Of a stretch of DNA of 64,000 nt, positions 1 through 6,944 are shown in pieces; position 1 is the stretch's first letter; every line of letters begins with the position of its first letter. The stretch spans positions 1,116,001 to 1,180,000 of the forward strand of contig NZ_JAJOMY010000001.1 in assembly GCF_024699945.1 (NCBI RefSeq). Reading direction: 5' to 3'. Position numbers and translations under genes: made by a program. Source of the stretch: Phenylobacterium sp. J426 (lineage in GTDB: Bacteria > Pseudomonadota > Alphaproteobacteria > Caulobacterales > Caulobacteraceae). Below the pieces are notes generated by a model. It worked only from the letters and a program-made list of their open reading frames with translations, ran no database searches and was not told the DNA's origin.

Positions 1-75
1 TAATGCTCTTCAGGTACTCACAAATGACCGCCGCCGCGGCTCCTAGCGGCCGCGTGTGACGATCGTCTGATAGTG

Positions 76-711
76 CTAGTGGGCCGGACCTGTTCCCTCC
101 GCGTCTTCCCCGTTGCGGTTACGCGTGCGCTCGGGGTCGATCCAGCCGATGTTTCCGTCGGGGCGGCGATATACCACCGAGATGCCGCCGTGCGCAGCGT
201 TTCGGAACACAATTGTTTGAGCCTCGGTCAGGTCGAGCTCCATCACCGCCATGGAGACCGTCATCGCCCGGACCGGCTTCTCGGTCTCGGCGATGATCAT
301 CGGCTCGGGGAAGCCCTGGGCCGCCCCGTCGTCCTCCTCGTCGTCATCGTCGCCCAGGTCCGGGGTCTGGATGACGAAATAGGCGGCGCTCTCGGCCTGC
401 TTGGCCACCGCCTGCTGGTGGTGGTCCTTCAGCCGGTTCTTGTAGCGCCGGATGCGCTTGGCCATCTTCTGCATCGCGACGTCGAAGGCCATGTGGGCGT
501 CGCCGCCCACGCCGTGCGTCGTCAGCTGCTGGCCCGAGGCCAGGGTGACCGCACAGTCGACCTTGAAGGCGTTGCCTTCGCGGCTGACCACCACGTCGGC
601 CCCGCCGCCGCGGTCGAAGTACTTCTCGATGCTGGATGTAAGCTCGTCGGAGACTCGCGCGCGCAGAGCCTCGCCGACGTCGACGTGTTTGCCGGTGACC
701 TGGACTTGCAT
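76..711 (-). CDS. hpf: Long-form ribosome hibernation promoting factor HPF
   Basis: Binds the small ribosomal subunit and dimerises 70S ribosomes into inactive 100S particles in stationary phase. At 211 aa it is the long form. The N-terminal S30AE/YfiA fold covers roughly residues 1-105 (starts MQVQVTGKHVDVG). An acidic DDDDEEDD linker lies near residue 128, and the C-terminal dimerisation domain follows (VMELDLTEAQTIVFRN, then GNIGWIDP). The start at 711 was chosen because it gives the canonical family N-terminus; the frame stays open far upstream but that part has no homology. It lies downstream of exoD and rpoN on the same strand, the usual rpoN-hpf neighbourhood. A ptsN gene would be expected just past the window edge (inference). 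Confidence 0.95.
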   Translation of the reverse strand: MQVQVTGKHVDVGEALRARVSDELTSSIEKYFDRGGGADVVVSREGNAFKVDCAVTLASGQQLTTHGVGGDAHMAFDVAMQKMAKRIRRYKNRLKDHHQQAVAKQAESAAYFVIQTPDLGDDDDEEDDGAAQGFPEPMIIAETEKPVRAMTVSMAVMELDLTEAQTIVFRNAAHGGISVVYRRPDGNIGWIDPERTRNRNGEDAEGTGPAH

Positions 712-743
712 GAGACGATCAACGCGCCTCCCGGCGGAAGGTG

Positions 744-1364
744 TCAAGCCGCGCCGATCAGAGTTCGCGCATGCTGGAAAACGCTGATGATCAGCGAGGC
801 GGCGAGCACCAGCACCGAGGCGCTGGTCAGCGCCACGGCATAGCCCAGCAGCGCCAGCAGGCCGCCGCGCTGCACCAGCGACAGCGCCAGCACGCACACC
901 GCCGCCGCCGGCAGCAGGTTGCCCAGCGGGATCGGCAGGATGAGCACCACGGCCAGCAGCGTGCACACGAAGCCGATCACCCGCTGGCCGACGCCGCCGA
1001 ACAGGAACGTCAGCCGCGGCCGCGACAGGGCCTCGATCCGCTTCAGCCAGCGGGCCACCTTCGGCAGGCCGGCGCGGAGGTCGTCCAGCTCGATCGGCCG
1101 GTGGCGCAGGCGCTGCGGCAGCCAAGGCGCCTGAGCCCCCAGCATCAGTTGCGGCGCCAGCAGCAGCAGCGGCAGGCCGAAGATCGTGGTGCCGCCGGGC
1201 GGCAGCGGCAGCAGGCACAGCACGCCGAACACCAGCAGCAGGGCGCCCAGCGCCCGGCCGCCGAACCGGGCCGACAGCTCGTTCACCGAGATCCGCTCCG
1301 ACGGCGTCTCGGCGATCTCCTGCAGCACCTCGGACAGAGGCTGATGGCGGTCGGACAGCAGCAT
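744..1364 (-). CDS. ExoD-family exopolysaccharide synthesis membrane protein
   Basis: A 206-aa integral membrane protein of the ExoD family, first described for exopolysaccharide production in rhizobia; its molecular function is still unclear. The soluble N-terminus (VLQEIAETPSERISVNELSARFGGRA) is characteristic of the family. Hydrophobic segments follow near residues 38-56 (LGALLLVFGVLCLLPLPPGG), 60-75, 133-155 and 165-200. It sits between rpoN and hpf on the same strand with short gaps (68 and 32 bp), so it may be co-transcribed with them. ExoD is not a standard member of the rpoN-hpf pair, so it looks like a local insertion. Confidence 0.87.
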   Translation of the reverse strand: MLLSDRHQPLSEVLQEIAETPSERISVNELSARFGGRALGALLLVFGVLCLLPLPPGGTTIFGLPLLLLAPQLMLGAQAPWLPQRLRHRPIELDDLRAGLPKVARWLKRIEALSRPRLTFLFGGVGQRVIGFVCTLLAVVLILPIPLGNLLPAAAVCVLALSLVQRGGLLALLGYAVALTSASVLVLAASLIISVFQHARTLIGAA

Positions 1365-1432
1365 TCGCCCTCATCTGGCGCGTCGGACGAGCTGCGCCAA
1401 GGGCCGGAACGCGGGAACCTGCCGGAAGGTGG

Positions 1433-2941
1433 CTAGACGGCTTCCTTCAACATCCGCCGCCGCTCCACCGACGAGGGGATGCGCATGGCCTCGCGGTACT
1501 TGGCCACCGTCCGGCGGGCGATGTCGACGCCGGCCTCCTTGAGGATCTCGACGATGCGGTCGTCGGAGTGGACGTCCTCCTCGCGCGCCTCGGCGTCGAT
1601 CAGCTGGCGGATCTTGTGCCGCACGCTCTCGGCCGAGTGCGCCTCGCCGCCGTCCGCCGAGGCGATCGCCGAGGTGAAGAAGAACTTCATCTCGAACACG
1701 CCGCGCGGCGTCGCCATGTACTTGTTCGACGTCACCCGGCTGACCGTGCTCTCGTGCATGCCGATGGCGTCGGCCACCGTCTTCAGGTTCAGCGGCCGCA
1801 GGTGCTCGACCCCGTAGGCCAGGAAGGCGTCCTGCTGGCGGACGATCTCGGACGAGACCTTCAGGATGGTCTTCGCCCGCTGGTCCAGGCTCTTCATCAG
1901 CCAGTTGGCCTGCGCCATGCAGTCGGCGACGAAGGTCTTCTCCTGGTCCGAGCGCGCCTTGCCGCTGACATGCGCGTGGTAGCGCTGGTCGACCAGAAGG
2001 CGCGGCAGGGTGTCGCCGTTCAGCTCCACGTGCCACAGGCCGCCCGGCCCCTCGCGCACGAAGACGTCGGGGGGCGCGGGCTGGGCCGGCTCGCCGCCGA
2101 AGGCCGCGCCGGGCCGGGGCGTCAGGCCCTTCAGCTCGGCGATCATGTCGCGCAGGTCCTCGTCGTCGACGCCGCACACCTTGCGCAGCGCCGTCAGGTC
2201 GCGGCGGGCCAGGAGCTGCAGGTTGTCCAGCAGCGCCGCCATCGCGGGGTCGTAGCGGTTGCGGTCCTTCAGCTGCAGCATCAGGCACTCGCGGACGTCC
2301 CGGGCGCAGACGCCCACCGGCTCGAAGCCGTGCAGCACCGACAGCACCCGCTCGATCAGCTTGAGCTCGCAGCCCAGCCGGTCCGCCGTCTCGTCGAGGT
2401 CGATCTGCAGGTAGCCGCCCTCGTCGACCGAATCGATCAGCACCCCGGCCACCGCCGCCTCGGCGGGCGTGAAGCCGGCCACCGCGGCCTGATCGTGCAG
2501 GTGCTCGGCCAGGCTCTTCTCGTGCGCCAGCACGCCTTCCAGCCCGTCGAGGTCGCCGCCGAAGCCGCCGCCCCTGCCGGCTCGCGACCAGTCCACCGAA
2601 CCGCCGGCGTCGCCCGCGGCCTCGGGCGCGTCGCCGGTGGCGCGTTCGCCAGGGGAGACCTCGTCGTGGGCGGCGTCCAGCTCGGCGCGGGCCCCGGCGT
2701 CGTCCACCCGGTCCAGCGACGAATCGGCCGAAGCCTCAGGGCCCTCCGGCTCGCCGGCGTCGCGCTCGGGCTCGTTCTCGCGCTCGTCGCGCTGCAGCAG
2801 CGGGTTGCGCTCCAGCTCGGCCTCCACGAAGGCCTCGAGCTCCATGTTGGACATCTGCAGCAGCTTGATGGCCTGCTGCAGCTGGGGCGTGATGACCAGC
2901 CCCTGCCCCTGACGAAGCTCCAAACGCGCGGCGAGCGCCAA
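1433..2941 (-). CDS. rpoN: RNA polymerase sigma-54 factor RpoN
   Basis: Alternative sigma factor recognising GG/GC (-24/-12) promoters and needing AAA+ activators; in Caulobacteraceae it serves flagellar, stalk and nitrogen genes. At 502 aa it has the normal length. Region I is Gln/Leu-rich (VITPQLQQAIKLLQMSN, residues about 16-32). An acidic region II occupies roughly residues 55-115. The core-binding and HTH regions follow, with the RpoN box ARRTVAKYREA near the C-terminus. The start is TTG at 2941; the next in-frame ATG would remove half of conserved region I, so TTG is preferred. In many relatives lptB is immediately upstream; here about 7.5 kb of other genes separates them. Confidence 0.96.
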   Translation of the reverse strand: MALAARLELRQGQGLVITPQLQQAIKLLQMSNMELEAFVEAELERNPLLQRDERENEPERDAGEPEGPEASADSSLDRVDDAGARAELDAAHDEVSPGERATGDAPEAAGDAGGSVDWSRAGRGGGFGGDLDGLEGVLAHEKSLAEHLHDQAAVAGFTPAEAAVAGVLIDSVDEGGYLQIDLDETADRLGCELKLIERVLSVLHGFEPVGVCARDVRECLMLQLKDRNRYDPAMAALLDNLQLLARRDLTALRKVCGVDDEDLRDMIAELKGLTPRPGAAFGGEPAQPAPPDVFVREGPGGLWHVELNGDTLPRLLVDQRYHAHVSGKARSDQEKTFVADCMAQANWLMKSLDQRAKTILKVSSEIVRQQDAFLAYGVEHLRPLNLKTVADAIGMHESTVSRVTSNKYMATPRGVFEMKFFFTSAIASADGGEAHSAESVRHKIRQLIDAEAREEDVHSDDRIVEILKEAGVDIARRTVAKYREAMRIPSSVERRRMLKEAV

Positions 2942-3028
2942 TCAAGCCCCCTCTGGCCTGTTTCTTGCTGAGGGAGGCTAGGCCTGCGTTCCCCACCGAT
3001 TGGTTAACCGCGGGATTTACGCGCCCGC

Positions 3029-3621
3029 TCAGGCGGCGTGGGCCGTCTCCAACAGCCAGGGGAAGTCCGGATAGTAGCGGGCCATCAGCCGGTCGACGTA
3101 GGCCACCAGCGCCCCGAACGATTCGGCCCGCCGCCGCAGCACCGCATCGCCCCCCGGCGACATCAGCCTCGCCAGCACCGGGAAGACCGCCGCATCCGCC
3201 GCACACGGCCGCCGCCCGAACAGATAGGGACGGTCGCCCAGCAGCTCGGCCAGGGCCGCCAGCGAGCGCACCGCCAGCACCAGCGCCTCGCGCTCCACCT
3301 GAGCGCTCTCGGCCACGGGCCGCAGGTGGTCCTCGGCCATCCGCTCGATCACCCAGGCCTGGGCCCGGGCGGCCGGCTCCAGCCCCTCTTCGAAGTCGAC
3401 CCCGTGGACCTGCTCCAGGAAGGCGCGGACCAGGGCGTCGCCGCCGAGCGCCAGGGGGAGGCCCCCTGTCCCATCACCTCCAGCACCGGCGACCCCGCCA
3501 GCCCAAGTTCGGCCTTGCGGTACCCCACCCCGGCGATCTGCAGCAGCACCTCCGACTTCATGGCCGAAAGGCTGGTCTCCGGCAGGCCGCCGCCGGGTCC
3601 GTATCCGTGCAGGGTGATCAT
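3029..3621 (-). CDS. Glutathione S-transferase family protein, frame broken once
   Basis: GST-fold protein. The N-terminal part (MITLHGYGPGGGLPETSLS, then MKSEVLLQIAGVGYRKAE) is the thioredoxin-like domain in one frame. The C-terminal part (QVHGVDFEEGLEPAARAQ to YPDFPWLLETAHAA), in another frame, is the helical GST_C-like domain. The frame changes at a C5 run (3462-3466 on the plus strand). One additional C there would restore a continuous 197-aa product reading VLEVMGQGGLPLALGGDAL across the junction. This could be a true frameshift or a sequencing indel; the regular domain content on both sides favours an indel. It is divergent from a WYL-type regulator with a 96-bp shared promoter region rich in palindromes. 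Substrate is unknown. Confidence 0.7.
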
Positions 3622-3646
3622 GGCGGCCGCTCCGTCCTCTCGCGTC

Positions 3647-3698
3647 CTGTCTTGACAGACCCACGCTAGCGTCGCCTTGCTGACAGCATTCTGTCAGC
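3647..3698. promoter_or_regulatory. Twin palindromic operator candidate between GST and WYL regulator
   Basis: Two inverted repeats share the half-site CTGTC/GACAG. The first is CTGTC-TT-GACAG at 3647-3658. The second is GCTGACAG-CATT-CTGTCAGC at 3679-3698, a perfect 8-bp arm palindrome. They lie between the divergent GST and WYL-regulator genes, ending 19 bp before the regulator start. A TTGACA hexamer (3652-3657) overlaps the first repeat. Autoregulation by the WYL protein is inferred. Confidence 0.55.
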
Positions 3699-3717
3699 AG
3701 CTTGGCGGGAGGGAGCC

Positions 3718-4425
3718 ATGCGCCGCGCAGACCGCCTGTTCCAGATCATCCAGATCCTGCGCCGCAGCCGCCAGCCGGTGACCGCCGACGCCATCGCACT
3801 CGAGCTGGAGACGTCGAAGCGCACCGTCTATCGCGACATCGCCGACCTCGTCGGCCAGCGCGCGCCGATCCGCGGCGAGGCCGGCATCGGCTACATCCTG
3901 GAGGACGGCTTCGACCTGCCGCCCCTGATGCTGACGCCCGACGAGGTGGAGGCCGCCGTCCTCGGCGCCCAGATGGTCGCCGCCCGCGGCGATCCGGCCC
4001 TGAAGCGCGCGGCGGAAGACCTGGTCGCCAAGATCGCCGCCGTCATCCCCGAACAGCTCCGCCCGCTCGTCCTGGAGCCGGCCACCCGCGCCGCCCCCAG
4101 CTGGCACGCGGTGCCCGACAACGTCGACATGGCCGAGGTCCGTCGCTGCATCCGCACCGGCCGCAAGATCACGCTGACCTACCGCGACGAGCAGGAGCGC
4201 GAGACCCGCCGCACCGTCTGGCCGTTCGCCATCGGCTACTACGAGACCAGCCGCCTGCTGGTCACCTGGTGCGAGATGCGCCAGGCCTTCCGCAGCTTCC
4301 GCACCGACCGCGTCACCGCCGCCGAGTTCTCCGAAGACCGCTACCCCGAACGCCCCGCCACCCTCCGCGCCCGCTGGCGCCGCCTGCGCGAGGAGCACTG
4401 GAGCAAGATGAAGGAAGCCAGCTGA
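3718..4425 (+). CDS. YafY-type transcriptional regulator (HTH_11 plus WYL)
   Basis: A 235-aa transcription factor with an N-terminal winged HTH (RRADRLFQIIQILRRSRQPV, helix-turn-helix around residues 20-45 with TSKRTVYRDIADLV). A WYL-type ligand-binding domain follows (TLTYRDEQERETRRTVWPFAIGY around residues 155-177). WYL regulators usually sense a small molecule or single-stranded nucleic acid and control a neighbouring operon. It is divergent from the GST gene, and the shared 96-bp spacer carries two related palindromes that are plausible operators. The start at 3718 has a good ribosome binding site (GGGAGG) upstream. The signal is not known. Confidence 0.87.
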   Translation: MRRADRLFQIIQILRRSRQPVTADAIALELETSKRTVYRDIADLVGQRAPIRGEAGIGYILEDGFDLPPLMLTPDEVEAAVLGAQMVAARGDPALKRAAEDLVAKIAAVIPEQLRPLVLEPATRAAPSWHAVPDNVDMAEVRRCIRTGRKITLTYRDEQERETRRTVWPFAIGYYETSRLLVTWCEMRQAFRSFRTDRVTAAEFSEDRYPERPATLRARWRRLREEHWSKMKEAS

Positions 4426-4476
4426 CGCCCAGGCGCCCCCTGCGCCAGGTCCGCCTTTGGCGCTGAACCGCCCCCT

Positions 4477-5040
4477 TTACTGCCCCCCGGCCTCGCCGGG
4501 CGTGTACGTGATCCTCGCCGTCAGCATGCTGAACCGGAACAGCCGCCCCGGCGCCCCGGGCTCGGCGCCGCGCAGTTCGAGCGCGATGGCGGGCGCAGGC
4601 TCGTTGCGTTCGAGCCGGTAGACGATGGGATCGTAGCCCGGCTGGATCGGGACAGGCTTGAACGCCGGCAGCGTCTTGCGCGCGGCGTTCAGCACGCCTT
4701 TGAAGGTGCGCTCGACCGGCGCGCCGTAGGCCATCACCTTGCAGACGCCGGGCTTGGGCTCGGAGACCACGACGATGCCCTTGGCCGAGGCCACGTCCCA
4801 GAGCGGTCCTTTCGGATTGGACGCCTCGACCATGCCGCGCATCGTCTCGTCGGCCGGGGCGATCCCTTGGCGGGCCTCGGCCGGCAGATCGCCGACCGCT
4901 ACGCCGCGCAGCGCGGCCTGCAGGCAGTAGGCGATCGCGCCCTCCTGGAACCCGGCGCTGATCTGCGCGGGCGTCATCGCCCAGGCGGCGCCGGCGCAGG
5001 CCTGCAGGGCGAGGACGGCGAAGGCCAGACGGTGTCGCAT
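4477..5040 (-). CDS. Secreted protein of unknown function
   Basis: A 187-aa protein with a clear Sec signal peptide (hydrophobic core LAFAVLALQACAGAAWA, likely cleavage after AWA near residue 21), so probably periplasmic. The mature part has two cysteines (AYCLQAA and GVCKVMAYG) that could form a disulphide. The second half is beta-rich (IVVVSEPKPG, IALELRG, LFRFSMLTARITY). I do not recognise a family. It converges with the WYL regulator (51-bp gap) and is divergent from the terminase-like gene at 5166. The coding signal is good: the ATG start, signal peptide and high third-position GC agree. Confidence 0.72.
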   Translation of the reverse strand: MRHRLAFAVLALQACAGAAWAMTPAQISAGFQEGAIAYCLQAALRGVAVGDLPAEARQGIAPADETMRGMVEASNPKGPLWDVASAKGIVVVSEPKPGVCKVMAYGAPVERTFKGVLNAARKTLPAFKPVPIQPGYDPIVYRLERNEPAPAIALELRGAEPGAPGRLFRFSMLTARITYTPGEAGGQ

Positions 5041-5165
5041 GGTCGGGCTCCAGCTGCGGGGCGTTACGGCGCCTCCGTCAGTTAACGTGCGGACCCGGCG
5101 CGCTGCAACGCGCCGCGCAGCGCGCCCCCCTTGTTCCCCCTACGTTCCCATCCCACATCCCCAGC

Positions 5166-5636
5166 ATGCCGAAGCCGCCCAAACCCTACGTCCCCTTCAG
5201 CCGCGCCGTCGCCGACGAGATCCTGTTCGGCCTGGGCATGGGGTTCGGCCTGCGGGAGATCTGCCGGGGCGAGGCGATGCCGACGCGGGCGACGGTGATG
5301 CGGTGGCTCAAGAGCCGGCCGGGCTTCGCCGCCGAGGTCGCCGCCGCGCGGGCGGCGGGCGGGCTCGACGGCGTCGGGCGGCCCACCAGCTTCGGCGAGA
5401 CGGTGCTGGAAAGCGTCTATCTGCGGCTCTGCGAGGGCGAGCCCCTGCGCTCGATCTGCTGGGACCCGGCGATGCCCGGCCGCAGCACGGTGCATGTCTG
5501 GCTGAAGCGCCATCCGGAAGCCGCGCGCCTGGTGGCCCTGGGTCGCGACATCGGCGACCTGATCAAGGCCGAGCGGCGGTGGCTGGCGCTCGGCGGCCCC
5601 GAGTGGAGCCAGCTCGCACCTACTCCGCTGGGCTGA
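5166..5636 (+). CDS. Orphan terminase small subunit-like DNA-binding protein
   Basis: A 156-aa protein built from two tandem copies of a helix-turn-helix-like unit. Each copy has a hydrophobic helix ending in LREICRGEAMPTRATVMRWL (residues about 28-47) or LRSICWDPAMPGRSTVHVWL (residues about 96-115). This arrangement is typical of terminase small subunit-like proteins from phages and genomic islands. No large terminase, portal or capsid gene is nearby, so it is an orphan, either a phage remnant or a domesticated regulator. It has the same high-GC codon use as its neighbours. Its end overlaps the convergent PepSY gene by 17 bp. Function is inferred from repeat architecture only. Confidence 0.68.
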   Translation: MPKPPKPYVPFSRAVADEILFGLGMGFGLREICRGEAMPTRATVMRWLKSRPGFAAEVAAARAAGGLDGVGRPTSFGETVLESVYLRLCEGEPLRSICWDPAMPGRSTVHVWLKRHPEAARLVALGRDIGDLIKAERRWLALGGPEWSQLAPTPLG

Positions 5637-6942
5637 CGGCTATCCGCTTCGGGCGAGTGGCCGCGCCGGGCAGCCGGCTCACCGCGGCGATCCACCAGGC
5701 GACACCGCCAAGCGCAGTGACGGTCCAGGCGCCGCAGACCAGCCACACCCCCAGCGGGGCCTCAGGCCAGCCCGCGGGCGCATAGCCGCGGATCTCCTTG
5801 ACGCCGAACGCGATCGCGCAGGCCAGGATGGCCAGCGTCGTTGCATGGGTGACGTGCAGGGTCAGGGCGTCGAGGCCCTTGTCTCGCGCGCGCCGCTTGG
5901 CCTGCAGGTAGGCTCCGGTCAGACACATCGCCGTCATGCCGAGGCCGAACACGAACCATGTCGCCTTGCTCACGAGGCCGCCGAAGTCGCCGAAATGCAG
6001 CGGGTCGGCGGTGTCGATCCAGCGGTGCAGCGGCGACATCTCGCCGGGCCGCCGGACCGCCAGGACCTCGCCCGTGCGGCTGTCCAGCCAGACGCGCGCT
6101 GCGCGGTCGCGCAGCAGGATCGAGCCGTCCTGGCCGTGGAACGCGACCAGGCCCTCGCGTTGCTGGTAGAGCGACGTCTCGCGGATGGTGAGTTCGGGGT
6201 AGGCGGCGCGGGCGCGTTCCAGAAGGGCCTGGAGCGGCAAGGTCCGGGTGACCGGCCCCTCCGCCGCCGGCGCGGCCGGCGTCGGCGGCTCCGACGTCAC
6301 CTTCCACTCGGCCAGGTACCAGGCGCCGGTCACTCCCATCAGCAGGACGAACCAGATCGCCCAGACGCCGGTGAGCTTGTGGACGTCGCTCCAGAACACC
6401 TTTCCGCCCTTGCGGGTCTCCAGCCGCAGGAAGCCGCGCCAGAACCGGCGGTAGAAGACGAGCCCGGAGACCAGCTGCGCCAGCAGCGGCAGGGACAGCA
6501 GGGCGACGACCAGGTAGCCGAACGGAATGCCCCAGATTCTTCCCTCGCCGATGAACAGCGACATATGCAGGCTGCGGAAGAACCGCTGGACGTTGAAGTA
6601 GCTGGTCGTCCCCAGCAAGGCGCCGGTCGCCGGGTCGGCATAGACGCGACGGCTGATCTCGTCGGCGTCGGTCACATAGGCCTCGGCGGCGAAGCCCGGC
6701 GCTTCGGGCGCGTGGATCTGGTCGATGGTCCAGCCGGGATGCGCCGCGCGCACGTTCGCCTCGATCGCCGCCCAGGCGATGTCGGCGTCGGCGACGGCCG
6801 GAGCCCGCACGCGGGGATCGACCATCAGGTCCAGTTCGTGGCTGAACACCGCCACCGTGCCCGACCAGCAGACCACGAACAGCAGGAGGCCCGTCGTCAG
6901 GCCCAGCCAGCTGTGCAGGTCGAACCAGGTACGGCGGCTCAT
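5620..6942 (-). CDS. PepSY-domain transmembrane protein, probable siderophore/ferric reductase partner
   Basis: A 440-aa inner-membrane protein of the PepSY-associated TM helix family (PiuB-like). The first TM segment starts at residue 14 (LTTGLLLFVVCWSGTVAVFSH). A periplasmic PepSY domain holds WTIDQIHAPE. More TM segments follow (IPFGYLVVALLSLPLLAQLVSG; VWAIWFVLLMGVTGAWYLAEW; ATWFVFGLGMTAMCLTGAYL; two near the C-terminus). Conserved membrane histidines (DLHSW, RSLHMSL, DVHKLTG, PLHRW) fit heme binding. The start at 6942 lies 2 bp after the stop of the TonB receptor, so the two are translationally linked. This family is usually found with TonB receptors and is thought to reduce iron from siderophores in the periplasm. 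Confidence 0.86.
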   Translation of the reverse strand: MSRRTWFDLHSWLGLTTGLLLFVVCWSGTVAVFSHELDLMVDPRVRAPAVADADIAWAAIEANVRAAHPGWTIDQIHAPEAPGFAAEAYVTDADEISRRVYADPATGALLGTTSYFNVQRFFRSLHMSLFIGEGRIWGIPFGYLVVALLSLPLLAQLVSGLVFYRRFWRGFLRLETRKGGKVFWSDVHKLTGVWAIWFVLLMGVTGAWYLAEWKVTSEPPTPAAPAAEGPVTRTLPLQALLERARAAYPELTIRETSLYQQREGLVAFHGQDGSILLRDRAARVWLDSRTGEVLAVRRPGEMSPLHRWIDTADPLHFGDFGGLVSKATWFVFGLGMTAMCLTGAYLQAKRRARDKGLDALTLHVTHATTLAILACAIAFGVKEIRGYAPAGWPEAPLGVWLVCGAWTVTALGGVAWWIAAVSRLPGAATRPKRIAVSPAE

Positions 6943-6944
6943 GG

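Noticed and set aside
1..75. ptsN start or hpf terminator at the left edge
   Set aside because: Only a short imperfect hairpin is visible and no start of a PtsN-like protein can be read within the window.
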